From assembly GCF_014197445.1 (NCBI RefSeq), contig NZ_JACIFO010000013.1:1-37633 (forward strand): DNA of 37,633 bases, given 5' to 3'. This stretch comes from Mesonia hippocampi. GTDB taxonomy: Bacteria; Bacteroidota; Bacteroidia; Flavobacteriales; Flavobacteriaceae. The translations under genes and the position numbers were made by a program. This document shows, piece by piece, positions 1 through 8,453 of this stretch (positions are counted from its first letter, which is position 1; each line of letters starts with the position of its first letter). Under the pieces are notes generated by a model. That model was not told the DNA's origin. It searched no databases and worked only from the letters and a program-made list of their open reading frames with translations.

Positions 1-834
1 GCAACCATCCAAGGAACACATAATTTAACTTTCCCAATTAGCACCCAAGGAACGCATGTCATCACTTGGACTTTTGACGATGGGAACGGAAATGCTGATA
101 CACAAACACAAAACATCATCATCAATGATGTAACTGCACCAACGCCTGATAACCTTACTTTAGCAGATATCACTGCTGAATGTCAAGTACTAGCAATCGA
201 TGTGCCTATCCCAACGGCTACCGATAATTGTGGGGAAACTATATACGGAACACATAATTTAACTTTCCCGATTAACACCCAAGGAACGCATGTCATTACT
301 TGGACTTTTGACGATGGTAAAGGGAACGCCGATACACAAACACAAAACATCATTATCGATGATGTAACTGCACCAACGCCTGATAACCTAACTTTAGCAG
401 ATATCACTGCTGAATGTCAAGTATTAGCAACCGATGTACCTATCCCAACAGCCACCGACAATTGTGGAGAAACTATATACGGAACACATAATTTAACTTT
501 CCCGATTAACACCCAAGGAACGCATGTCATCACTTGGACTTTTGACGATGGTAAAGGAAATGCTGAGACACAAACACAAAACATCATCATCAATGATGTA
601 ACTGCGCCTATTCCTGATGTAACTAATCTACCTGTTATTGAAAGACAATGTGCTGTCTTAGCAACTGATATCCCAATTCCAACGGCAACCGATAACTGTG
701 AAGGAAGCATTAACGCTACCACTACAGATCCGCTTACTTATAGTGATCAAGGGACACATACAATCACTTGGACATTTAACGATGGCAATGGAAATATTAG
801 TACACAAACACAAAGTATCATTGTACATCCTTCG
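1..834 (+). repeat. Tandem 234-bp coding repeats
   Basis: Units of 234 bp (78 codons) are seen: a partial unit at 1-147, full units at 148-381 and 382-615, and a diverged unit at about 616-834. The two full units differ at only scattered bases by eye, so the DNA itself is nearly identical and not just the protein. This suggests recent duplication or gene conversion. Confidence 0.92.
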
Positions 835-2115
835 CCAATTGAAAACCTAAGCTTAAACGACCTAACGGTAACTTACGATGGTAACCTACATCAAATCAAT
901 GTAAATAACCTTCCTACAGGAGCTTCGGTTTCATACAGCACAACCCCTAATACGGGAGAAGCTAACGGAGCTATAAATGCGGGAGTTTATACGGTAACCG
1001 CGATAGTGAGTCCGCCAGCAAATGCTATAAATTGTGAAGATATCAGCCTAACAGCCACTTTAACCATTGAAAAAGCCCCACAGGAAATCACCTTTAATTC
1101 GTTGCCTATACTTTATATTGAAGATGACGATGATTTTCAGTTAGCAGCAACAGCAAGTTCTGGACTTCCAGTAGATTACACCTATACATTTACGGCTAAT
1201 AATCCGCCTGCCACGGTTAGTTCAACAGGTTGGGTTACTCTATTAACCTCAGGGATGATAGAAATTACAGTACACCAAGCAGGAAACGAAAATTACCTCC
1301 CTGCTACTCCTGTAATGCAACCTTTACAAATTAACAGTCGTGATGCTTCTATTCATCATATAGCTATCGATAATGAAGTTTATCATAATCCTTCGGAAAA
1401 AATTTATTATACTATTGATTGTGAAACGGAACAAACCATTGTTACAATAGAGTTAACAACAGAAACCAATGCAACAGCTTTACCAGCTCATTATTTTGAA
1501 ATAGAGACTCCTGTTCCTGGAATTTATAAAAAACAAGTTCAAATTACTTCGCAAGATGGTAGTTCTGTACGTAACTATACTATTATTATAGAAAAACGAT
1601 TCTCGTTTGAGGATATCGTTATACAAAAGTTTAACAATGTACTTCTTGTTAACAATAATCCTTCAACAAATGGTGGGTACCGTTTTATTGCTTATAAATG
1701 GTATAAAAACAACCAGTTGATTAGTAACACGCAATATTATTCTGCAGGAAACGAAGTAACAGACACATTAGACCCTAATGCCGTTTATCATGTAGAAGTT
1801 ACCACAGAAAACGGTGAAGTTATTAGCAGTTGTGAATTCCAAATAACGCTTAATAATACAGATTATAGTATTGATATTTATCCTAACCCTGTTAAAAACA
1901 CTCCTTTTGTAACTATTCACACCAGTTTTCCTTTGGATGATGTAGAAGATGGAATGGATATTCAACTTTATTCTTTAACCAGTCAAAAAGTTAGGGCTTA
2001 TAAAGTGTACACGCAAAAAAAAAGGATAAACGTATCAGATTTATCCTCTGGAGTATATATCATAGAATGTAAAACAAAATCTTATAAAAAGGTTAGTAAG
2101 GTAATAATCGACTAA
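1..2115 (+). CDS. T9SS-sorted HYR-like repeat surface protein, 3' part
   Basis: The frame is open from base 1, so the 5' end lies outside the window; 704 residues are visible. The N-terminal part consists of beta-sandwich repeats of about 78 residues with recurring motifs IPTATDNC and TWTFDDGxGN, each repeat holding two cysteines that could form a disulphide. These match the HYR-like repeats of flavobacterial adhesins. Next come MBG-like segments (LTVTYDG; EITFNSLP), a cadherin-like beta-sandwich starting near RDASIHHIAID, and a C-terminal type A sorting domain with the YPNPV motif and an SSGVYII segment. The sorting domain indicates export across the outer membrane by the type IX system and attachment or release at the cell surface. 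The exact role (adhesion, gliding, matrix) cannot be read from this fragment. Family assignment is confident; function is inferred. Confidence 0.9.
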   Translation, partial: ATIQGTHNLTFPISTQGTHVITWTFDDGNGNADTQTQNIIINDVTAPTPDNLTLADITAECQVLAIDVPIPTATDNCGETIYGTHNLTFPINTQGTHVITWTFDDGKGNADTQTQNIIIDDVTAPTPDNLTLADITAECQVLATDVPIPTATDNCGETIYGTHNLTFPINTQGTHVITWTFDDGKGNAETQTQNIIINDVTAPIPDVTNLPVIERQCAVLATDIPIPTATDNCEGSINATTTDPLTYSDQGTHTITWTFNDGNGNISTQTQSIIVHPSPIENLSLNDLTVTYDGNLHQINVNNLPTGASVSYSTTPNTGEANGAINAGVYTVTAIVSPPANAINCEDISLTATLTIEKAPQEITFNSLPILYIEDDDDFQLAATASSGLPVDYTYTFTANNPPATVSSTGWVTLLTSGMIEITVHQAGNENYLPATPVMQPLQINSRDASIHHIAIDNEVYHNPSEKIYYTIDCETEQTIVTIELTTETNATALPAHYFEIETPVPGIYKKQVQITSQDGSSVRNYTIIIEKRFSFEDIVIQKFNNVLLVNNNPSTNGGYRFIAYKWYKNNQLISNTQYYSAGNEVTDTLDPNAVYHVEVTTENGEVISSCEFQITLNNTDYSIDIYPNPVKNTPFVTIHTSFPLDDVEDGMDIQLYSLTSQKVRAYKVYTQKKRINVSDLSSGVYIIECKTKSYKKVSKVIID

Positions 2116-2152
2116 CATTTTTTAATTTCTTAATCTCATATACCATAAAAAA

Positions 2153-3028
2153 ATGAAACCATATTATAGAAATTTATCGAGTGTTATGTTGCTAACACTA
2201 TGTATTATAATTACAGGAAAAATTAATGCTCAAGATTATAAAAATCAATTTGGAATTTACACCACAGGGATTTTTTCGTCGCTTACCTACGACATGAATT
2301 TTAAAGGAAAACATGAAGCCGAAACAGGTTTTGGGGTTGGTATAAATTACACCTATTTTTTTACCAAGAATTTTGGACTAAGCCTTGGTGGAGAACTACA
2401 AACGTATAAAAGTCAGGCGTATTATGATAAGCTTATAGACCAATATGCTGCAACCGACTTAGATAATCATAATTTTATTTTTAATTATCAAACCACAGGT
2501 TATAAAGAAAAGCAACATGCTAGCTTTCTATACATTCCGCTAAATTTTATTTACGAAACACCCGGAATAACGGGTTTTTACATGGCTGCGGGTGCAAAAA
2601 TAGGCTTTCCTATTAAAAGTACAGCCCAAACAAGTATTCAAAATTTACAAACTTATGGATACTACCCACAATGGGACGCTACCTTATATGACCCTGCGTT
2701 TATGGGGTATAAAACGGAAAAGAATATTGAACTTCCAAAACAAGATATCACATTTAAAACCGATATCGCTTTTAATTTGGAGGCTGGAGTAAAACAACAG
2801 CTAAATGCAAAAAACAGTATTTATATTGGCTTATTTATTGCTATGGGAATAACAAATCTTGAGGAAGCTCCTTCAGAAAAATTAATAACCTATCACACAG
2901 ATACACCTGCTTTATTTACTTACAATACCTTAGTTAATTCTAAATTGCAAAAAGAGGATAAAGCGTTTATTAGCAACATAAAAACATTTTCTAGCGGTGT
3001 AAAATTAGCTTATAAGTTTAATTGGTAA
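2153..3028 (+). CDS. Outer-membrane beta-barrel protein
   Basis: This 291-residue protein begins with a signal peptide (hydrophobic MLLTLCIIITG, probable cleavage after INAQ). The rest alternates polar and aromatic/hydrophobic residues in short strands (for example VGINYTYFFTKNFGLSLGGEL) and ends in an aromatic residue (KLAYKFNW), typical of a Bacteroidota outer-membrane beta-barrel. It follows the T9SS-sorted protein by 37 bp on the same strand and precedes a terminator, so the two are probably cotranscribed. PorP/SprF-type proteins often sit beside large T9SS adhesins, but I do not see their usual N-terminal motif, so I keep the general call. A role as a partner or anchor of the upstream protein is inference. 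Confidence 0.75.
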   Translation: MKPYYRNLSSVMLLTLCIIITGKINAQDYKNQFGIYTTGIFSSLTYDMNFKGKHEAETGFGVGINYTYFFTKNFGLSLGGELQTYKSQAYYDKLIDQYAATDLDNHNFIFNYQTTGYKEKQHASFLYIPLNFIYETPGITGFYMAAGAKIGFPIKSTAQTSIQNLQTYGYYPQWDATLYDPAFMGYKTEKNIELPKQDITFKTDIAFNLEAGVKQQLNAKNSIYIGLFIAMGITNLEEAPSEKLITYHTDTPALFTYNTLVNSKLQKEDKAFISNIKTFSSGVKLAYKFNW

Positions 3029-3047
3029 TATTTATCTATATAAAAAA

Positions 3048-3080
3048 CGGGCTGCTTTGATGAAAAGCAGCCCGTTTTTT
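3048..3080. terminator. Bidirectional intrinsic terminator
   Basis: An 11-bp perfect stem (CGGGCTGCTTT at 3048-3058 with its complement at 3064-3074) is flanked by an A-run on the left and a T-run on the right. It can therefore end transcription of both the beta-barrel gene (plus) and ferritin (minus). Confidence 0.9.
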
Positions 3081-3104
3081 ATTCTGTAATAAACAGCGTA
3101 TCTA

Positions 3105-3623
3105 CTATTGCGCTGTATTTAACTCCGCAATTCTTTCGTCTAATTGTAGTAAAGACATTTTTTCTCCTAATTTTAAAATGTCTAACGCTCTACGCATAGT
3201 CTGCTCTTCTTCCATTTGCTCTGTTACAAACCATTGTAAAAAAGCATCTGTAGCATAGTCATGCTCTGCTCTAGATTTTGCTACTAGCTTATGGATAGAT
3301 TTTGTAATACCAACCTCATGCGCTAGTGCATCAGAAAAAACTTCTTCCAAACTTGTAAAATCATGATTTACTGCTGAAGTAGCTGGTGCCATCGCATTTC
3401 CGCCATTATCATTGATAAATCTAAAAATTTTCATCATGTGGGTTCTTTCTTCTTCTGCTTGTGCATAAAAAAACTGAGCAGAATTTTCTAGACCTTGTTG
3501 GTCGCACCATGATGCCATGGCTAAATATGCAGTTGATGATTGTGCTTCTTTTTGTATTTGGTCGTTAAGCATATCCATAACTTCAATATGAATACTTAAC
3601 TCTTGTCTTGCTATATCTTTCAT
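3105..3623 (-). CDS. ftnA: Ferritin (non-haem iron storage)
   Basis: Bacterial ferritin of 172 residues, the usual length. It oxidises Fe(II) and stores it as a ferric mineral inside a 24-subunit shell in the cytoplasm. Four-helix ferroxidase ligands are recognisable: E in QIQKEAQSS, the EEERTHMM segment (E and H), E in AHEVGI and the EQMEEEQ segment. The start at ATG 3623 adds about 17 residues before the usual MLNDQIQ start; an internal ATG at MDML or MLND is possible. An exact -7 element and a 14-bp palindrome lie just upstream, so expression is probably regulated, plausibly by iron or oxidative state (inference). A shared terminator follows the gene. Confidence 0.95.
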   Translation of the reverse strand: MKDIARQELSIHIEVMDMLNDQIQKEAQSSTAYLAMASWCDQQGLENSAQFFYAQAEEERTHMMKIFRFINDNGGNAMAPATSAVNHDFTSLEEVFSDALAHEVGITKSIHKLVAKSRAEHDYATDAFLQWFVTEQMEEEQTMRRALDILKLGEKMSLLQLDERIAELNTAQ

Positions 3624-3649
3624 AACCTGTTCATTTTAAAATTCAGGTA

Positions 3650-3672
3650 CAAAGATAAGGCTATTAATAGCC
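3650..3672 (-). promoter_or_regulatory. Ferritin promoter with palindromic operator candidate
   Basis: On the minus strand TATCTTTG (3650-3657) matches the Bacteroidota -7 consensus TAnnTTTG, 27 bp before the ferritin ATG. Directly upstream lies the perfect 14-bp palindrome GGCTATTAATAGCC (3659-3672), in the spacer where a repressor would block sigma binding. The -7 match is seen directly; the operator role is inferred. Confidence 0.6.
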
Positions 3673-3721
3673 AAAAGCCATAGTATAAACTAATTTAAAA
3701 ACAATCTAAAATCAAATAAAC

Positions 3722-4021
3722 TTATACTAAAACATTTTGGTAGGCCATAGAAATAAATGCCCCTCGAACAAGTTCTTTTAGGTGGATGATATCTAGCGTA
3801 TCAAAAATAAATAAGTGACGCTTATTGCATAGGCTAAGAATTTCTACACTGTCAGCCCCTTCAAAGTGTGTTTGTAAATCTATTCTTTTTAGCTTTTCTC
3901 TAAAAGAAAGCAATTCACAAAAACTCATCGAAACAGATTTACCTGCAAAATCTACTTGAAAATTGCGTGTAACATCCGATTGGAAAATAGAAAATTTCTG
4001 GTATGTGTATAATAAATTCAT
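3722..4021 (-). CDS. Small conserved-looking protein of unknown function
   Basis: A 99-residue ORF with ATG start. It has no signal peptide or membrane segment. The middle is helix-like and charged (ELLSFREKLKRIDLQTHF), followed by a beta-like segment (SVEILSLCNKRHLFIFDTLDIIHLKEL), and the composition looks like a real protein. I do not recognise the family. It lies 98 bp upstream of the ferritin gene on the same strand but the ferritin promoter intervenes, so co-regulation is not implied. No function is proposed. Confidence 0.65.
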   Translation of the reverse strand: MNLLYTYQKFSIFQSDVTRNFQVDFAGKSVSMSFCELLSFREKLKRIDLQTHFEGADSVEILSLCNKRHLFIFDTLDIIHLKELVRGAFISMAYQNVLV

Positions 4022-4175
4022 CTGCCCGCAAAATTAATTGTTATTTGGATTTATTACAAATAGATTTATTCTATATCAAAAGTAATTTCTATTCAATCTT
4101 AATTATAGATAATAGGCTACAAATAATTTATATTAGCTTATTTTGCAAAAAAATTGTTTTCTAAAATTATCACTT

Positions 4176-6320
4176 ATGAAACTTATACGTTATTGTATAC
4201 TTCTTATCTCATTTTCGAGCTTTGCACAACAAGGCGGAATGTGGATACCTTCGTTATTAGAAGGGCTAAACGAAAGCGAAATGACCTCGCTAGGGATGAA
4301 AATGTCTGCCAAAGACATTTACGATGTAAATCAATCGAGCCTAAAAGATGCTGTACCTCATTTTAATGGCGGTTGCACCTCTGAAGTTATTTCACCCAAC
4401 GGATTATTACTTACCAATCACCACTGTGGTTATGGCGCTATACAATCGCATTCAAGCCTCGAAAACGATTATTTAACCGATGGTTTTTGGGCAAAAAACT
4501 ATACAGAAGAGCTTCCTAACCCAGAAATGACGGTTACCTTTATTGTTAAAATTGAAGATGTAACTGCCCAAGTGCTTAAAAACACACAAAAACTTAGTAG
4601 TGAAGAAGAAAAGCAAGCGGTAATTAAAAAGAATATTTCCCATATTGTAGAAAACTCACCTAAAGAAAGCTGGCAAAACAACCGTGTGCGTACTTTTTAT
4701 GAAGGAAACCAATACATGTTGTTTGTGGTAGAAACCTTTAAAGATGTGAGGCTGGTGGGTACTCCGCCTTCTTCTATAGGGAAATTTGGATCTGATACCG
4801 ATAATTGGGTATGGCCAAGACATACAGGAGATTTTGCCTTGTTTAGAATCTATGCCGATAAAAATAACAGACCTGCTGAATATTCTGAAAATAACGTACC
4901 CTATACACCAAAACATTTCTTACCAATATCTTTAGACGGTGTCGAAGAAGATGATTTTACCCTGGTTTTTGGTTACCCAGGAACTACAGATGAATACTTA
5001 CCTGCCGTAGCTGTAGAACAACGGGTTAATGTAATAAACCCAGCACGAATAGGTTTACGCGAAGTAGCCTTAAAAGAACAAGATAAATTTATGCGTGCCG
5101 ATAAGGAAATAAAAATAAAATATGCCTCTAAATACGCCCGCATTGCTAATTATTACAAAAAATGGATTGGGGAGAATCAAGGGCTAAAAAAATCTAATGC
5201 CATAGCCATAAAAAAACAACAAGAAGCCGACTTTACAAAAGCATTAGCGCAGAAAAACCTTAGCCAAACCTATGGGCATCTTTTACCTGCATTCGAAAAA
5301 GCTTACCAAGAGTTTGAACCTTACAATTTAGCCTACACCTATTTTAGCGAAGCCATTTTACGCAACATAGAACTTATGCGTAATGCTTTTCAATTGGTTC
5401 AGTTAGAGCAAGTTTATCAGGCCAAAGGAAAACAATCGTTTACCGATAGGAAAGAAAATCTATTAGAAAGAAATGCTTCTTTCCATAAAGATTATAGCCC
5501 TCATGTAGATAAAGAAGTTTTTATTAAAGTAATGCAAGTTTTTGCGGCAGAAATGCCTGCTGAGTTTCTACCAGAGAATTTTAAAAACGTAAATATCGAA
5601 AAACTAGCCGATGATATTTATAGTAATTCTGCCTTAACAACATCAGAAAATACACAAAAAATATTAAAAGGCTCTCCTAAAAATGTTTTCAAAAAACTAG
5701 AAAAAGATCCTGCTTTTACACTCGCAAAAAGCCTAACTCAGGTGTTTTATCAAAAAGTGCTTCCTACATATCAGGAGCAAGAACTAGCTATAACAGCACT
5801 ACAACGTGAATACATGAGAGCAATTCTTGAAACCAGCACTAAAGAAGATCGTATTTTCCCCGATGCTAACGGAACGCTACGAGTAACTTACGGAAAAGTA
5901 AAAGGGTACAGCCCTTCAGACGCTGTACATTACCAACCTGTTACCTACTTAGAAGGTGTTATGGAAAAATATATTCCTGGAGATTATGAATTTGATGTTC
6001 CTGAAAAGTTAATCGATTTATATAAAAACAAAGATTATGGCGCTTATGCCGAAAACGGAAAACTTCCTGTAAACTTTATTGGCACCAACCATACTACTGG
6101 AGGAAACTCTGGAAGCCCAACCATCGATGCTGAAGGAAACCTAATAGGACTTAATTTTGACCGCGTGTGGGAAGGTACCATGAGCGATATCTATTACGAC
6201 CCTAGCATCTGCCGAAACATTATGGTTGATGTTCGTTACATCCTGTTCATTATCGATAAATACGCCAATGCACAGCATCTTATCAAAGAAATGAAACTAG
6301 TACACCCAAAAAAGAAATAA
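4176..6320 (+). CDS. S46 family dipeptidyl-peptidase, DPP11-like
   Basis: Peptidase of 714 residues, the normal S46 length. The start is taken at ATG 4176, not an upstream in-frame TTG, because it gives a clean signal peptide (LIRYCILLISFSSFAQ). Visible catalytic elements are His in NHHCGYG (82/83), Asp in SDTDNWVWPRHTGDF and Ser645 in GGNSGSP. The S1-subsite position 18 residues after the catalytic Ser is Arg663 (NFDRVWE). In the family, Arg there marks DPP11, which removes dipeptides with Asp/Glu at the second position; Gly marks the hydrophobic-specific DPP7. It should act in the periplasm on oligopeptides from external protein digestion, fitting the M1 and M28 peptidases elsewhere in the window. 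Family very sure; specificity inferred from one residue. Confidence 0.93.
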   Translation: MKLIRYCILLISFSSFAQQGGMWIPSLLEGLNESEMTSLGMKMSAKDIYDVNQSSLKDAVPHFNGGCTSEVISPNGLLLTNHHCGYGAIQSHSSLENDYLTDGFWAKNYTEELPNPEMTVTFIVKIEDVTAQVLKNTQKLSSEEEKQAVIKKNISHIVENSPKESWQNNRVRTFYEGNQYMLFVVETFKDVRLVGTPPSSIGKFGSDTDNWVWPRHTGDFALFRIYADKNNRPAEYSENNVPYTPKHFLPISLDGVEEDDFTLVFGYPGTTDEYLPAVAVEQRVNVINPARIGLREVALKEQDKFMRADKEIKIKYASKYARIANYYKKWIGENQGLKKSNAIAIKKQQEADFTKALAQKNLSQTYGHLLPAFEKAYQEFEPYNLAYTYFSEAILRNIELMRNAFQLVQLEQVYQAKGKQSFTDRKENLLERNASFHKDYSPHVDKEVFIKVMQVFAAEMPAEFLPENFKNVNIEKLADDIYSNSALTTSENTQKILKGSPKNVFKKLEKDPAFTLAKSLTQVFYQKVLPTYQEQELAITALQREYMRAILETSTKEDRIFPDANGTLRVTYGKVKGYSPSDAVHYQPVTYLEGVMEKYIPGDYEFDVPEKLIDLYKNKDYGAYAENGKLPVNFIGTNHTTGGNSGSPTIDAEGNLIGLNFDRVWEGTMSDIYYDPSICRNIMVDVRYILFIIDKYANAQHLIKEMKLVHPKKK

Positions 6321-6345
6321 GGAAACTCATTATTTTTAGTATATT

Positions 6346-6384
6346 TCACCTAAAATTTCCCATGGGAAATTTTAGGTGATTTTT
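6346..6384 (+). terminator. Long perfect palindrome, probable terminator
   Basis: A perfect 34-bp inverted repeat with no unpaired centre (two 17-nt arms, 6346-6362 and 6363-6379) is followed by a T-rich stretch. It lies 25 bp after the S46 peptidase stop and 23 bp before the GNAT start, so it probably separates the two transcripts. Confidence 0.75.
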
Positions 6385-6402
6385 ATTTAAAACAATTTTG
6401 TT

Positions 6403-6987
6403 ATGAAAAAAGAAATCAAACTACGCGCCGCTACTCCAAACGACGCTATACAGGTTGCTCCACTTATAATTCAAGCTATGGAAGATTTAGCTGCTAAATT
6501 TGTAGGTAGCCAAGATCCCTACGACGCAATTCCGTTATTTACTCATTTTTTTAAAAACACAGAAAACCAATACAGTTATACACATTGCATCGTAGCAGAA
6601 TTAGACAATACAATTGTAGGGTCTGTTGTGGGTTATGACGGAGGTAACTTACAAGCATACCGAGCACCCTTTTTTGATTATGTCTTAACAAATTACCAAC
6701 AAGATTTTAAAAATCAAGATTTTGGAGATGAAACACAGGCCAACGAATTTTATATAGACACGGTGAGTGTTTCATCTAAACATCAGGGCTATGGTATTGG
6801 CAGTAAATTGATTAGTGCTATTATTGAAAAAGCAACCAACGAAAAACACAAAAAAGTTGGTTTATTGGTAGATATTGATAACCCTAACGCTAAAAAACTA
6901 TATACTCGTATAGGTTTTACCAGCCAAGGCATCAAAAACTTAGCTGGGCATCCCTATGAGCATTTACAATTCACTATAAATCGTTAA
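6403..6987 (+). CDS. GNAT family N-acetyltransferase
   Basis: A 194-residue cytoplasmic protein with the GNAT fold. The acetyl-CoA binding motif A is visible as VSSKHQGYGIGSKLISAII (R/Q-x-x-G-x-G/A pattern), followed by the typical C-terminal strand and helix (VGLLVDIDNPNAKKLYTRIGF). The substrate cannot be predicted; the family acetylates amines of small molecules or proteins. The gene is separated from the peptidase by a strong palindrome and overlaps the convergent HAD gene by 14 bp at the 3' ends. It appears to be monocistronic. Confidence 0.9.
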   Translation: MKKEIKLRAATPNDAIQVAPLIIQAMEDLAAKFVGSQDPYDAIPLFTHFFKNTENQYSYTHCIVAELDNTIVGSVVGYDGGNLQAYRAPFFDYVLTNYQQDFKNQDFGDETQANEFYIDTVSVSSKHQGYGIGSKLISAIIEKATNEKHKKVGLLVDIDNPNAKKLYTRIGFTSQGIKNLAGHPYEHLQFTINR

Positions 6988-7648
6988 GATTCTTTAAAAG
7001 CTTATTGGCGTGGTGAAAGGAAAAATTGTGAAAATTTTCTATCACAGTATTCGCTAAACGATAATCTTGATTTTTAGAATTTAAGCTATTATAGCCTACA
7101 CAATAAATACCTGCGGCATGAGCTGCTTTAACTCCATTGGTAGAATCTTCTATCACGATACAGTTTTGTTTTGGGGTTTGAGCAGTTTCTGCTGCTTTTT
7201 CAAATATCTCAGGATGCGGCTTAGAGGCCTCTAAATCGGCACCACTAAGTTTCCCTTTAAAATATTTATTTAAATCAAACCTATCAAAAACAGCGTTGAT
7301 AGTAGCCATTGATGCCGATGAGGCTAAAATTAATGTAGTATCATTTTCATAAAAATCAACAATTAATTTTTCTACGCCTGTTATCAGTTTAAGCTCATCA
7401 TCCGTTGTAAAAAGTGTTTTAAAGTGCTTACGCTTTAAAGCCATTAAGGTTTCTGGCGCTTCTGATAAAGAGAATTTCTCACATAAATCTTTACAAATAT
7501 TAATAGTAGATTGCCCTGTATATGCTTGGTATTGCTCTTTAGAAACAGGAATATCTACCTCCTTAAACATGGCATGGTAAGCTTTGTGGTGTAATGGTTC
7601 TGTATCTACAATAACCCCATCCATATCAAATAAAACAGCTTTTAACAT
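6974..7648 (-). CDS. HAD-superfamily phosphatase / beta-phosphoglucomutase-like
   Basis: A 224-residue HAD hydrolase. Motif I is FDMDGVIVDTEP (nucleophile Asp8, acid-base Asp10), the helical cap follows, motif II is LILASSA, motif III is the Lys in GADLEASKPHPEIF, and motif IV is IVIEDSTNGV. This is the subgroup containing beta-phosphoglucomutase, 2-deoxyglucose-6-phosphatase and related sugar-phosphate phosphatases. It is likely cytoplasmic. Whether it is a mutase or a phosphatase cannot be decided from sequence alone; no maltose phosphorylase gene lies nearby, which mildly favours a phosphatase. Confidence 0.9.
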   Translation of the reverse strand: MLKAVLFDMDGVIVDTEPLHHKAYHAMFKEVDIPVSKEQYQAYTGQSTINICKDLCEKFSLSEAPETLMALKRKHFKTLFTTDDELKLITGVEKLIVDFYENDTTLILASSASMATINAVFDRFDLNKYFKGKLSGADLEASKPHPEIFEKAAETAQTPKQNCIVIEDSTNGVKAAHAAGIYCVGYNSLNSKNQDYRLANTVIENFHNFSFHHANKLLKNLNDL

Positions 7649-7689
7649 GATTTTTATTTTTGTGTAAAAATAATTAAACTTCTATAAAT

Positions 7690-7717
7690 AGAAAAAGCCA
7701 AGCAAAACAGCTTGGCC
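7690..7717 (-). terminator. Intrinsic terminator after the DUF937 gene
   Basis: A stem GCCAAGC (7697-7703) / GCTTGGC (7710-7716) with a 6-nt loop is followed on the minus strand by a run of five T (7692-7696). It ends the DUF937 transcript 18 bp after its stop. Confidence 0.8.
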
Positions 7718-7734
7718 TTAATGTGTATTGTGAT

Positions 7735-8352
7735 TTATTTCCCAAATAAACCTCCTAAAAGTCCTCCTGCTTTATCGCCTAATAATTTTCCAGCTACATC
7801 ATCAATAACACTTCCGTCGTTATCTGCGTCCAATAAACTTTCAATAATAGACATATTGCTAGAAGATTCTCCCATGGCTGCTCCTATCAAATCGGTTAAA
7901 CCTGATTGAGAAACACCATCTTTACGTTTTGCATTTCCTAAAAACCCCATTAAAACAGGAGCTGCCATCTGAATGATTTTTGTTACAGAACTCATGCTTA
8001 CTCCCGTTGTTTTACTAATACTATTTTCTACATTAGTTTGTTTTCCTCCTAAAAGGTGTGAGAGGATACCGGCTCCATCTGAAAGTAAAGAGTTATCTAC
8101 ACTACCTCCTCCTACGATTCCTCCTAATTGACTAAGTATAGAACCATCATGGCGGGTATCTTCTAATGCATGGTTTAGTTTTTTTGCTCCCTCCTCTGTT
8201 TGTATGTTTTTATTCATTGCCCCTAACATTGTAGGCAATGCCATGCTAAGTACCGAAACAATATTATCTTTTGTTTCTCCTGTTTCTGTGGTTGCGCCTT
8301 GAATAAGTTGCTCACCCACATCTGTTTTTAATAAATCTAAAATTGAAGCCAT
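7735..8352 (-). CDS. DUF937 domain protein
   Basis: A 205-residue protein matching DUF937: an N-terminal helical part (ILDLLKTDVGEQLIQGA), a gly/leu-rich middle (SQLGGIVGGGSVDNSLLSDGAGILSHLLGG), repeated helical hairpins (VTKIIQMAAPVLMGFLGNAKRKDG) and a C-terminal glycine-rich tail (KAGGLLGGLFGK). Family members are YidB-like; their role is not established. No signal peptide is visible. The gene appears to be monocistronic, with its own terminator. Confidence 0.88.
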   Translation of the reverse strand: MASILDLLKTDVGEQLIQGATTETGETKDNIVSVLSMALPTMLGAMNKNIQTEEGAKKLNHALEDTRHDGSILSQLGGIVGGGSVDNSLLSDGAGILSHLLGGKQTNVENSISKTTGVSMSSVTKIIQMAAPVLMGFLGNAKRKDGVSQSGLTDLIGAAMGESSSNMSIIESLLDADNDGSVIDDVAGKLLGDKAGGLLGGLFGK

Positions 8353-8453
8353 AATTGTAATTAGTTAATTGTTAATACTATATTATCTATGTAAATATAA
8401 AGTATTTATAAAACTTATCATTCTTTAAAAGATAATATTCTAAATAATTTCCA

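Noticed and set aside
183-722. Minus-strand ORFs opposite the HYR-like repeats
   Set aside because: They are repeated mirror images of the coding repeats and look like shadows.
4143-4175. TTG start for the S46 peptidase
   Set aside because: It would add eleven residues before an obvious signal peptide; ATG 4176 is better.
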